Of a stretch of DNA of 64,000 nt, positions 52,220 through 61,936 are shown piece by piece. Source of the DNA: Nostoc sp. PCC 7107 (GTDB taxonomy: Bacteria > Cyanobacteriota > Cyanobacteriia > Cyanobacteriales > Nostocaceae); assembly GCF_000316625.1 (NCBI RefSeq), contig NC_019676.1, positions 5,226,501-5,290,500 of the forward strand, given 5' to 3'. Position 1 is the first letter of the stretch. Every line of letters starts with the position of its first letter. The notes below the pieces were generated by a model. That model was not told the DNA's origin, searched no databases, and was given only the letters and a program-made list of their open reading frames with translations. Made by a program: the position numbers and the translations under genes.

Positions 52220-53281
52220 TTGTAAATTTCCTGAGTTATTTATTAAATAAGTTTAGTTGTTGCTTACTGAAAACCATGTTAATTTATCACAAATAATGGT
52301 TCATATAATAGAAATTATGCACTAACAGTATGATATATATTCATGTTCTTATTAATTATTAAGAACAAGTTAACCAACTCTTAATATCGGGTAAAATACC
52401 AAACTTTTTATACTCTTCTCAATATTTTGTTTTTCCCGACAATTATTTTCTCTAATTTGAACAAATTCACAATTAATTGCTTCAATCACAACTTTTATCT
52501 CCTCCAAAAGTTACTAATCATAAAATTTGTAGCATTAAATGTGCTTTTTCTGCATTGATAAATGCTAGACAGTTAAAAAATTTGTGATTAATACTTTATT
52601 CATTGCACCTGTATAACTCCAGATGTGTACTGAAATAGAAAGCTAGTGTAATTGTGCAACAGTTGTCAATGAGGATGGTAGATGCTGTTTGCTGAAATCA
52701 TGGCTAATTTTTACACAGCGATCGCCTCGGCTTGGCTTCCTGATGGCAGATAACCACTGTTGAGTTAATCTGTTATTATGCTTAGATATGAGGCTCAACT
52801 TTAGAACTTTTTCATCAACGAGCGATCGCCTATGATACTGATTGTAATTATCAGTAAGAGAGCTTTGCTCTACGTGATTACCCGCAATTTTATTGAGGTT
52901 GATGTGGAGCATTGGCACGTTTTTGTTAAAGAACTCTAATTTGTCAGTAATTTTGTCAAGTCTAGCACAATCGGGACTTTATTTTTTACACAAAAAGAAT
53001 AAACGATTTGCTTTTTTATTGAACTAACCCGCCAATTAGCAACATTCGGCAACTTAAGCCTACACTGATGCCTAGCACAGTTGTAATCAGGAAATTTACG
53101 GTGAATTGCTAACATAGAATTTTGATTTCATCCAGTAAACTACTGAATTAATTGCAATGTTTCCGCAAATAACAGCAGCTTCAGTTCGGTAATTATGAAA
53201 ATTATCAAAAAATTTAGATGCGAGTTTTCTTTGTGTCAGAGATAACTCATAATATCTTCACATTCTAGCTGATAATTCTCG
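52220..53281. other. Gene-free stretch of 1.06 kb upstream of the T4SS-like operon
   Basis: AT-rich with a few HIP1 sites. It separates the secretion operon (minus) from the nucleotidyltransferase gene (plus) and should hold both promoters. A 91-codon minus-strand frame at 52643-52918 lacks recognisable content and is not accepted. No oriT-like inverted repeat or attachment site was identified. Confidence 0.5.
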
Positions 53282-53827
53282 ATGAATCCGAATACTCATT
53301 TACAGATAATTTTAACTGACACACCTATTGGGACTGTATTACCTGCGATCGCTCAAACTAACCTCCCTAACTGGTGGTTAGCTGGGGGTGCAGTCCGTAA
53401 CAGCGTTTGGCGGGCATTATTTGGCGAAGACTGTGCTTTAGTCATTAATGACTTTGATATTGCCTTTTTTGATGAAACTGGTAGTCGTTCCCAGGAACTA
53501 TCTGCACAAATCAGCCTCACAGAAAAATTTCCCAACTATAAGTTTGATGTCAAAAATCAAGCCAGTTTTGCTTGGTGGCGTTCTGGCAAGCGTCCTTATA
53601 CTAGTACAGAAGATGGTGTCCAAGATTGGTTACACACCGCAACGGCTGTCGGTGTCAGGTTAAATTCTCAAGGAGAATGGGAATTTTTTACACCTTACGG
53701 ATTAGATGATTTGTTTGCTGGCATTATTCGACCAACACCCGCACATATTTATAACCCAGATGCTCATAACAAAGCATCAACATTTCTCGCCAAGTGTCCC
53801 CATCTGAAATTGGCAGAAGCGGGATAA
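53282..53827 (+). CDS. Nucleotidyltransferase family protein (NTP_transf_6-like)
   Basis: 181 residues. WWLAGGAVRNSVWRALFGED followed by INDFDIAFFDE gives the G-G ... DxD-type pattern of a nucleotidyltransferase, with later motifs FAWWRSGKRPYTSTEDGV and TATAVGVRL typical of the uncharacterised family pfam06042. The substrate is unknown. It stands alone, with 1.06 kb of non-coding DNA upstream and 175 bases downstream before the GntR gene (opposite strand). Confidence 0.8.
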   Translation: MNPNTHLQIILTDTPIGTVLPAIAQTNLPNWWLAGGAVRNSVWRALFGEDCALVINDFDIAFFDETGSRSQELSAQISLTEKFPNYKFDVKNQASFAWWRSGKRPYTSTEDGVQDWLHTATAVGVRLNSQGEWEFFTPYGLDDLFAGIIRPTPAHIYNPDAHNKASTFLAKCPHLKLAEAG

Positions 53828-54002
53828 TATCAACCGTAGAGTGAGTAATTTTGTATTGTGGCGAATTATCAAGAGAAATTACTGAGAACTAGACTTGCTA
53901 TTTCTAGTTTTGGTAATTAGCTAAATAAGTAATTAATTTTGATTATTTTTTACGGCATCATTGCGGGAATATTGCATGACTTTTTAAGTAGCACTATCAC
54001 TT

Positions 54003-54674
54003 TCAAGATTTTTGCTGCAAGTAACTAACTAACTGTTCCCCTGCGGTATCGATGTGGCGTTTTAGTAACCGCACAGCAGTTTTTGCATCTCGCTGTTTGC
54101 ACGCATCTAAAAGTTGATAGTGTTCTTTTTGAGAATGTTCTTGATAATCCATTTGTGCCATCTGCACACGCACATAGCGATCGCAATTTATATGTAAGTT
54201 TTTTACTATTGCCAATAGTCGCGGACGTTCTGCGCTGGCGTAAAGTGTAGCGTGAAATTCCCAATTAAGTTGCGCTAACAAACCTGCATCGGTGGTTTGA
54301 TCGGTTGTTTCGAGAATTATTGCGGCTTTTTCTAAATCTGCTGTGCTTAATTTTGGTATGGCTAACTGTATGGCTTTCACTTCTAAAGCACTGCGAATCT
54401 CACAAATTTCTTGCGCTTCATTGGCTGTGAGTACCGATACCATCGCCCCACGATTTAAATGCAGTGTTACTAAACCTTCTGCTTCTAATTGACGTAAGGC
54501 TTCCCGCACAGGAATGCGACTCACACCAAATTGTGTAGCAATTTCATCTTGTCTAAGAGATTGTCCTTCTTGAAAAATACCGCGCAGAATTGCTTCCCGC
54601 AAGGCATCGGCAATTAAATCGGGGGTGCTGCGTTGTTGTTTCAGCATATTAGCTGCTAAATCATTTAGGTTCAT
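54003..54674 (-). CDS. GntR family transcriptional regulator (FadR subfamily, FCD domain)
   Basis: 223 residues from the ATG at 54674; the longer frame from 54713 runs through the operator and is rejected. N-terminal winged helix: PDLIADALREAILRGIFQEG, LRQDEIATQFGVSRIPVREA, LRQLEAEGLV. The C-terminal FCD ligand domain includes LEVKAIQLAIPKL, NWEFHATLYASAERPRL and DACKQRDAKTAVRLLKRHID with the metal-ligand Asp/His pattern. It is divergent from leuA, with twin palindromes between them, so it probably regulates leuA and itself. The ligand may be an organic acid from the leucine pathway, which is inference. Confidence 0.9.
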   Translation of the reverse strand: MNLNDLAANMLKQQRSTPDLIADALREAILRGIFQEGQSLRQDEIATQFGVSRIPVREALRQLEAEGLVTLHLNRGAMVSVLTANEAQEICEIRSALEVKAIQLAIPKLSTADLEKAAIILETTDQTTDAGLLAQLNWEFHATLYASAERPRLLAIVKNLHINCDRYVRVQMAQMDYQEHSQKEHYQLLDACKQRDAKTAVRLLKRHIDTAGEQLVSYLQQKS

Positions 54675-54675
54675 A

Positions 54676-54720
54676 TTGAATATTGTATACAATTCTAAAA
54701 AGATTGTATACAATATTCAA
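54676..54720. promoter_or_regulatory. Twin-palindrome operator between gntR and leuA
   Basis: TTGAATATTGTATACAAT (54676-54693) and its exact inverse ATTGTATACAATATTCAA (54703-54720) are separated by nine bases. Each arm contains the full palindrome ATTGTATACAAT (54682-54693 and 54703-54714), with centres 21 bp apart, two helical turns. TTGTATACAA fits the type of site bound by FadR-subfamily GntR proteins. It overlaps the gntR start region and lies 39 bases before the leuA ATG. Confidence 0.8.
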
Positions 54721-54758
54721 AGTTACAAATAATTCCCTTAAGCAAACGGGAGACAGTT

Positions 54759-56363
54759 ATGAGCATTGCATCTCAAGCAACAGACCGAGTTATCATCTTC
54801 GATACCACCTTGCGGGATGGCGAACAATCCCCAGGTGCAACCCTAAATGCAGAAGAGAAATTAGCGATCGCTCATCAACTGGCACTCCTGGGTGTAGATG
54901 TCATTGAAGCGGGTTTTGCCGTCTCTAGTCCGGGAGATTTTCAAGCCGTCAAAACCATCGCTGAACAAGTCGGAACACCAGACGGGCCAATTATTTGCAG
55001 TTTAGCCAGAGCCACCCGCAAAGATATTCAAGCCGCCGCCGAAGCCTTACAACCTGCTGCCCATCCGCGCATTCACACCATGATTTCCACATCTGATATT
55101 CATCTGCAATATCAGTTGAAAAAGTCCCGTAGTGAAGTGTTGGCGATCGCCCAAGAAATGGTCGCTTATGCCAAATCCTTTGTCGATGATGTTGAATTCT
55201 CGCCAATGGATGCTAGTCGCACAGAACCAGAGTTTTTATATCAGGTATTAGAAACTGCGATCGCCGCAGGTGCCACGACAATTAATATTCCTGATACCGT
55301 CGGTTACTGCACACCCAAAGAAATGGGAATTCTCATTCAGGGAATTCGGAAAAATGTGCCGAATATTGACAGCGTAATTCTTTCCATTCACACTCAAAAT
55401 GATTTGGGTTTAGCCACCGCCAACGCCTTAGCGGCAATTGAAAATGGCGTGCGGCAAGTAGAATGCACAATTAACGGCATTGGTGAACGTGCCGGAAATG
55501 CCGCATTAGAAGAAATTGTTATGGCCTTGCAAGTGCGGAAACATTACTTCAATCCTTACTTTGGACGTGCTGTAGATTCCGATGCACCCCTCACCAACAT
55601 CAAAACCCAGGAGATTTACAAAACTTCTGCCTTAGTTTCCCAATTAACTGGAATGTTGATTCAGCCGAATAAGGCGATCGTTGGTGCAAATGCTTTCGCC
55701 CATGAATCAGGCATTCATCAAGATGGCATTATCAAGCATCGCCAAACCTACGAAATTATGGAAGCAGCATCCATTGGGTTGCCAGAAAATCGCATAGTTT
55801 TAGGCAAACACTCTGGACGAAATGCTTTCCGTACAAGATTGAAAGAATTGGGATTTGAACTGAGTGAAGCCGACTTGAACAAAGCCTTTAACCGCTTTAA
55901 AGAAGTTGCAGACAAGAAAAAAGAGATATCTGATTGGGATTTAGAAGCGATCGTCCGTGATGAAACCCAAAATCAAGTAGAAAGTGGCTTTCAACTCGAA
56001 CACGTTCAAGTAATTTGTGGTGACTGTACTTGTCCAACCGCAACCATTACAGTTGTCACTCCCGATGGCAAAATCCTCACAGATGCCAGCGTCGGCACAG
56101 GGCCAGTAGATGCAGTTTATCAGGCGATAAACCGCTTAGTACAGATTCCCAATCAATTAATAGAGTTCTCTGTGCAGTCTGTTACAGGGGGAATTGATGC
56201 GTTGGGAACAGTCACAATCCGCTTGAGATATCAAGATCGCATATTTTCTGGACAAGCATCCGACACTGATATTGTCGTAGCCGCAGCTTATGCCCATCTC
56301 AACACGGTAAACCGCCTTTACCGTTACTTGCAAACACAAAAAATCCCAGCGCAGATGAGCTAA
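54759..56363 (+). CDS. leuA: 2-isopropylmalate synthase
   Basis: 534 residues. Condenses acetyl-CoA with 2-oxoisovalerate, the first committed step of leucine synthesis. Seen: [17 protein letters not shown] at the N-terminus (catalytic Arg-Asp), the metal-binding [17 protein letters not shown] with HxN-type ligands, [14 protein letters not shown], and a C-terminal regulatory domain from about 400 ([31 protein letters not shown]) that mediates leucine feedback. GGGAG precedes the ATG. A GntR gene is divergent, and a strong terminator follows at 56367. Confidence 0.95.
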   Translation: MSIASQATDRVIIFDTTLRDGEQSPGATLNAEEKLAIAHQLALLGVDVIEAGFAVSSPGDFQAVKTIAEQVGTPDGPIICSLARATRKDIQAAAEALQPAAHPRIHTMISTSDIHLQYQLKKSRSEVLAIAQEMVAYAKSFVDDVEFSPMDASRTEPEFLYQVLETAIAAGATTINIPDTVGYCTPKEMGILIQGIRKNVPNIDSVILSIHTQNDLGLATANALAAIENGVRQVECTINGIGERAGNAALEEIVMALQVRKHYFNPYFGRAVDSDAPLTNIKTQEIYKTSALVSQLTGMLIQPNKAIVGANAFAHESGIHQDGIIKHRQTYEIMEAASIGLPENRIVLGKHSGRNAFRTRLKELGFELSEADLNKAFNRFKEVADKKKEISDWDLEAIVRDETQNQVESGFQLEHVQVICGDCTCPTATITVVTPDGKILTDASVGTGPVDAVYQAINRLVQIPNQLIEFSVQSVTGGIDALGTVTIRLRYQDRIFSGQASDTDIVVAAAYAHLNTVNRLYRYLQTQKIPAQMS

Positions 56364-56366
56364 TAA

Positions 56367-56393
56367 AAAAGGGATGAGTGAATCATCCCTTTT
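56367..56393 (+). terminator. Rho-independent terminator after leuA
   Basis: AAAAGGGATGA pairs exactly with TCATCCCTTTT around a 5-base loop, beginning three bases after the leuA stop. The A/T flanks make it bidirectional. Confidence 0.85.
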
Positions 56394-56424
56394 CTCAAAC
56401 CAACTTTATCTACACCCATAAAAA

Positions 56425-56799
56425 TTAGAACACTCGGAAAATAAACGGATAACGGAACGGTTCATCAGGATTGTTAAAACAGTGCAGCAGTGCCACAATT
56501 GTCAGCCCCCAGTGCAATAAAAAGCCAAAGGCCACAAGAGGAAAGAACAAAATCCCTCCAATACCAAAAGTGAGCCAAGATAAAACTGCAATTGGTAATC
56601 CAATTATGGTTGCCCAAAACCAAACATTGAAGTGGAAATTAATTGATTCTTTAGCGCTACTTTTAACAACAGGGTCATCCGAAATAATATTAATGATAAT
56701 AGGTACACCAATTGAAAACAACGTTGTACTAAAGAAAATTGCCCCATGACACAGAGATGATAACAGTTTGCGCTTATCAGAATCAAATGAAGTTTGCAT
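56425..56799 (-). CDS. DUF4870-like small membrane protein
   Basis: 124 residues with about four membrane-embedded segments. The pattern LLSSLCHGAIFFSTTLFSIG, AKESINFHFNVWFWATIIG, and a C-terminal LLHCFNNPDEPFRYPFIFRV is typical of the DUF4870 (Tic20-like) family of small membrane proteins with no assigned function. It is convergent with leuA. A GGAG-like site lies before the start. Confidence 0.78.
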   Translation of the reverse strand: MQTSFDSDKRKLLSSLCHGAIFFSTTLFSIGVPIIINIISDDPVVKSSAKESINFHFNVWFWATIIGLPIAVLSWLTFGIGGILFFPLVAFGFLLHWGLTIVALLHCFNNPDEPFRYPFIFRVF

Positions 56800-57451
56800 C
56801 CTGGTGGCTCCTCAATTTACTTGTTATATTTTATTGTAATGGGTAGTTTTTCAGCCTTGTATGGTAGTTTACCGTACTTCGTAAATTCTCGACTATTTTT
56901 TAACCATTGATTAACTTCTCCAACTACTCATCAGAGATGAATGATAGTGTTTACCGTACCTACGCTTTTTCAGCAATCAGGTTTGAATTCTGAAATATTT
57001 TTCAGGTAGGCTTTTTTCAGCAAACTCTCAATCAAACCAATATTTACTAATTAATACCCACTTACACATATATTGTTTTCCCTAAATTAATAGGACTTAC
57101 GCAAAAAACCTCTCAAACTCTCATTCCTCTGTGTCCTCTGCGTCTCTGTGGTTCGTTATTCCGTAACTTGTGCGTAAGTCCTAATTAAATATAAGTACTA
57201 TTTTAAAAGTAAGTAGCCGTCATGAACTGCGTACAGCAGAACGCATGAAAAAGGGATAATAAAAGGAGCATGGTGTTCTACAGAGTTCGTTCGTTCTTGG
57301 TGCGTAAAAGCCTGTTAAGTAGCCAGAACCAGATACCCGCAAGAACCGGTAACTGTTGCGCCTGTTAAAGAGGAAAGCACGTAAGTCAGATTATGACTCA
57401 TGGGTATCAACAGGACACTGTGCCTTGTCGCCAAGATCAGGTGAGGTAGTT
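56800..57451. other. Gene-free stretch of 652 bases with a MITE-like element
   Basis: Contains the 91-bp inverted-repeat element at 57092-57182 and, beyond it, the probable left flank of a decayed IS110 copy. No gene apart from these remains is seen. Confidence 0.5.
57092..57182. mobile_element. MITE-like element, 91 bp
   Basis: AGGACTTACGCAA at the left and (T)TGCGTAAGTCCT at the right are inverse copies of at least 12 bp. A TA dinucleotide lies at each outer junction (TAGGACT and AGTCCTA), as expected if the element is moved by an IS630/Tc1-type transposase with TA target duplication. The interior has no coding capacity and differs from that of the 149-bp element at 18385. Confidence 0.65.
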
Positions 57452-58028
57452 ATGGAAATAGTATATTCCCGTTGTGCAGGTCTGGATGTCCATAAAAAGA
57501 CAGTAGTGGCTTGTGCAATCACACCCAAATCGAGTGGTGGTTGTCACAAAGAAATTCAAACATTTGGAACAATGACCAGCGAGCGATTTACTACATTTGT
57601 CAGATTGGTTGATGGCAAGGGAATGTACTCACGTAGCGATGGAAAGCACGGGAGAGTATTGGCGGCCAGTATTTAATATCTTGGAACGACTTTCCTCAAA
57701 GATTCGCAAAGGTAATAACAATCTCAGGGTTGGACTTGTGCAAGCGGCTCATGCCGCCACCAGAACCAAAGGTTATCTTGCGGCTCAGTATCGTCGTATT
57801 GCCGCCAGACGCGGTAAGAAAAGAGCGATAATCGCTGTTGCACATTCGATTTTAAAAATCGCCTACTACTTAATTTTGCGTCAGGAGACTTATCAAGATT
57901 TAGGAGGTGATTATTTCGATAAACAAAAGCCAGAGGCGACAAAAAAACGTTTAGTTAAACGTTTGCAAAAACTAGGATATGAAGTTTCACTGACTCAGCT
58001 AGAAACTGCGTCGCCAACGCTTGCCTGA
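57452..58028 (+). pseudogene. Decayed IS110 family transposase
   Basis: The start MEIVYSRCAGLDVHKKTVVA is the DEDD-domain beginning of IS110 transposases. Around 57600 the frame shifts, and the protein continues in another phase with ARECTHVAMESTGEYWRPVF. After about 57685 the sequence jumps to the C-terminal transposase_20 end (AAHAATRTKGYLAAQYRRIA, ARRGKKRAIIAVAHSILK). Intact IS110 transposases have 320-420 residues, so roughly half is deleted. It has both a frameshift and an internal deletion and cannot be active. Confidence 0.85.
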
Positions 58029-58298
58029 TTGAAATAACCTGTCTTTACTTGAGTTCGGATTGTTAAACACAGTCTGTACAGTCATTTTTTCTGCTTAATT
58101 TCAGCGCAAAGTATTTTCAAGTCAGAACTGTGCAAATAAACCGAACTATGTAACGAAAAGTAAAGTTATCTAAAACTCTCTTCCCTTCTGCCTTCTGCCT
58201 TGTCATAACGACAATTTTTAACATCGACCTACTTACCCATAGCTTGGTATTGAATCTGATTTAGACTGATGAATGTTAAATAAATAATTAACTCATCA

Positions 58299-59222
58299 AT
58301 GCCACAGGGAGAAATATTACTCAACCCTGGCACTTTATGGACAAGTGTCAAAGAATGTACTGAATATGCTTTAAAATGCGGTGCATTGCTGTCTATCCCT
58401 ACAAAGTTTGAATTTGTTGAGCAAGACGGCGTTAACTTTTTAGTCCGGATTTTATCTAACCTTGTTCGCAAAGATGCAGCGAAGAAACAGCAAGACAAAC
58501 AAACTTTTGATGGTAAGGAATTCAACCCTTTCCTTCCCTACGAAAAGGATTTATTTGTGGCGGATATTTCCCATACTCATGTCTGTATCTTGAATAAATT
58601 CAATGTTGTTGACTATCACTTACTAATCATCACCCGTGCATTTGAAGAACAAGAAAGCCTACTTACACCAGAAGATTTTGCTGCTTTATTAGCATGTTTA
58701 GCCAACTTTGATGGTTTAGCTTTTTACAACAGTGGTAAAACCGCAGGCGCTAGTCAGCGGCACAAGCACTTACAAATAGTACCTTTACCACTGGTTACTT
58801 CAGGAGTGCAGACACCTATTGAACCACTACTAACATCAGCAGAATTTGAAGATGGTGTAGGAAGCATAACGCAATTACCTTTTGTCAACGCTTTTGCAAA
58901 TTTAGATCCCAATTGGGTTCAATCTCCGTTAACTTATGCTGAGTCTATCTTGAAGGTATATCAAAATTTATTAAGTGCTGTTGGGATAGAAGCAGTTGAT
59001 AGTCATCAACCATATGGTGCTTACAATCTGCTTGTAACTAGAAAATGGATGTTCATCGTACCGCGATCGCAAGAACATTTCCACTCCATTTCTGTCAACT
59101 CGTTAGGATTTGCTGGTGCTTTACTGGTGCGGAATGAGCAAGAAATGCAACTTATCAAAAACACAGGCCCAATGACCATCCTGAAAGAAGTTTCTGTAAA
59201 AGGGTCAATAGTCAGTCAATAA
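58299..59222 (+). CDS. ATP adenylyltransferase / Ap4A phosphorylase family protein
   Basis: 307 residues. The HIT-superfamily active site is GASQRHKHLQIVPLPL (His-x-His-x-Gln type) at about 150-165, preceded by NVVDYHLLIITRAFEEQE. A C-terminal domain (DSHQPYGAYNLLVTRKWMFI) matches the Ap4A phosphorylase layout. These enzymes split diadenosine tetraphosphate with phosphate into ADP and ATP, or act in the reverse sense. It stands alone between the IS110 remnant and psbA. Confidence 0.85.
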   Translation: MPQGEILLNPGTLWTSVKECTEYALKCGALLSIPTKFEFVEQDGVNFLVRILSNLVRKDAAKKQQDKQTFDGKEFNPFLPYEKDLFVADISHTHVCILNKFNVVDYHLLIITRAFEEQESLLTPEDFAALLACLANFDGLAFYNSGKTAGASQRHKHLQIVPLPLVTSGVQTPIEPLLTSAEFEDGVGSITQLPFVNAFANLDPNWVQSPLTYAESILKVYQNLLSAVGIEAVDSHQPYGAYNLLVTRKWMFIVPRSQEHFHSISVNSLGFAGALLVRNEQEMQLIKNTGPMTILKEVSVKGSIVSQ

Positions 59223-59389
59223 TCATTGATGGCTTCTTGCTTCCCTCTGCTCACCAAATCTGTCGCCCACTCTCCCCTTTCACAACCGCAGAGATTATCA
59301 GATGTTCTAGATGCAAAGCTTCTGATACATGATCACAGTCTGTTGTCTAAGCTTCGCTCGTAATGACAAGTTTTTAGTCGGACTTGATA

Positions 59390-59435
59390 TATAGCAAAGT
59401 GCTGTCAAGCCCTGCGGGCATGGCTGCGCTTAGAG
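59390..59435. repeat. Composite repeat: TATAGCAAAGTGCTG joined to GCCCTGCGGGCATGGCTGCG
   Basis: The first 15 bases match, inverted, 24303-24317 exactly and 9756-9770 with one mismatch. The following part is a second copy of the repeat at 40192-40236. Both are dispersed intergenic repeats. Confidence 0.6.
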
Positions 59436-59482
59436 CAGTAACTGGGCGTTTAGCTGCTGAGTATAAAACCAGTAACTCTAAT

Positions 59483-59513
59483 AAAAAACGCCCTCCAATG
59501 GAGGGCGTTTTTT
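59483..59513. terminator. Terminator after psbA
   Basis: AAAAAACGCCCTCC / GGAGGGCGTTTTTT, a perfect stem with a three-base loop, 26 bases beyond the psbA stop on the minus strand. Confidence 0.85.
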
Positions 59514-59538
59514 ATCACTTTTCTACTCAGACTAAAGA

Positions 59539-60707
<1,169 letters not shown>

Positions 60708-60842
60708 GGGGTTTCAGAAACTATTTTCTCATTGAGCCTGGAAAAAGCTCTGATACGTAGTCTATGTAAAGGGTTCGTGAGACAGAGCAAATTATTTTTC
60801 TGAAGTTTTGATTGTTTACAATTCTACAAAGCCTTTTATCTT

Positions 60843-61805
60843 ATGGCAGTTTTCCATTCTTCCGCCGTTACCTATAGCCCTGCCTATACAATCGTTCCAA
60901 CCTACGAGTGCTTTAATCGTTGCACCTATTGCAACTTTCGCACTGATCCTGGTCAAAGTACCTGGCTGACGTTACCAGCAGCAGAAGATATTTTAAAACG
61001 ACTACAAAATGAGAAAGTCTGTGAAATTCTTATCCTCAGTGGTGAAGTACACCCCAATTCGCCACAGCGTCCGGGGTGGTTTCAGCGGATTTATGATTTG
61101 TGTAAATTAGCCTTGGCGATGGGTTTTTTACCCCACACAAATGCAGGGCCGCTGAGTTTTGCAGAAATGCAAAAGTTAAAAAATGTAAATGTGTCAATGG
61201 GTTTGATGTTGGAGCAGTTAACGCCAGCATTATTAAAGACAGTCCACCAACACGCACCCAGTAAAGTCCCAGAATTGAGGCTGCATCAATTACAATGGGC
61301 GGGAGAGTTACAAATTCCCTTTACTACGGGGTTACTTTTGGGAATTGGCGAAACTGCGGATGATTGCTGGATAACCTTAGAAGCCATATCTAAGATTCAT
61401 CAACGCTACCATCACATTCAAGAAGTGATTTTGCAACCTCACAGTCCAGGAAATCAGCAAACCTTTGGCGCACGAGGTTTTGACCCCCATCAGTTACCAG
61501 CAGTGATTACCAAAGCCCGTCAAATTTTACCGCCAGAAATTACAATTCAAATTCCGCCAAATTTAGTTAAAGATGAGCAATGGTTACTTGCTTGTATTGA
61601 AGCAGGTGCGAGAGATTTAGGGGGAATAGGGCCAAAAGACGAAGTAAATCCCGATTATCCTCACATTCAGGCACAAGAATTGAGAGAAGTTTTACAACCT
61701 GTGGGGTGGGAATTAATGCCACGTTTACCTGTGTATCCGCAATTTGATAGTTGGCTGTCGGGAGAATTGCAAAAAGCCGTGAGTCATTGGCGAAATAGAA
61801 CCTGA
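60843..61805 (+). CDS. cofG: 7,8-didemethyl-8-hydroxy-5-deazariboflavin (FO) synthase subunit CofG
   Basis: 320 residues, a radical SAM enzyme. The cluster ligands are Cys23, Cys27 and Cys30 (ECFNRCTYCNFRTDPG). Further landmarks are ILILSGEVHPN, FLPHTNAGPLS, VNVSMGLMLEQL, PFTTGLLLGIGET and DLGGIGPKDEVNPDYP, all typical of CofG. With CofH it makes FO, the deazaflavin chromophore; in cyanobacteria FO serves as the antenna of CPD photolyase. CofH is not in the window. It is divergent from psbA, with 221 bases between start codons. Confidence 0.93.
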   Translation: MAVFHSSAVTYSPAYTIVPTYECFNRCTYCNFRTDPGQSTWLTLPAAEDILKRLQNEKVCEILILSGEVHPNSPQRPGWFQRIYDLCKLALAMGFLPHTNAGPLSFAEMQKLKNVNVSMGLMLEQLTPALLKTVHQHAPSKVPELRLHQLQWAGELQIPFTTGLLLGIGETADDCWITLEAISKIHQRYHHIQEVILQPHSPGNQQTFGARGFDPHQLPAVITKARQILPPEITIQIPPNLVKDEQWLLACIEAGARDLGGIGPKDEVNPDYPHIQAQELREVLQPVGWELMPRLPVYPQFDSWLSGELQKAVSHWRNRT

Positions 61806-61936
61806 AAGCTGACTGCATATCGCACCCCCCAAAAAACAGAGCGTGCAACTTTAGCACTGTTGTAAAATAGACAATAGAAGGATTCGGGGGGCCAGTTAAC
61901 TGGTCATAAACGCCTATAGAAACTATCTTCGGAAAT

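Larger units (their letters stand above)
59223..59538. other. Gene-free stretch of 316 bases with repeats and the psbA terminator
   Basis: Holds the repeats at 59390-59435 and the terminator at 59483-59513. No gene is seen. Confidence 0.5.

Noticed and set aside
52643-52918. 91-codon minus-strand frame upstream of the T4SS-like operon
   Set aside because: No homology recognised, no good ribosome-binding site, and composition like the surrounding non-coding DNA.
54003-54713. Longer GntR start at 54713
   Set aside because: The extra 13 codons are read from the palindromic operator, and the ATG at 54674 begins the usual GntR N-terminus.
57356-57451. Upstream extension of the transposase frame
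   Set aside because: IS110 transposases begin at the MEIVYSRCAGLDVHK position; the upstream codons look like IS flank sequence.
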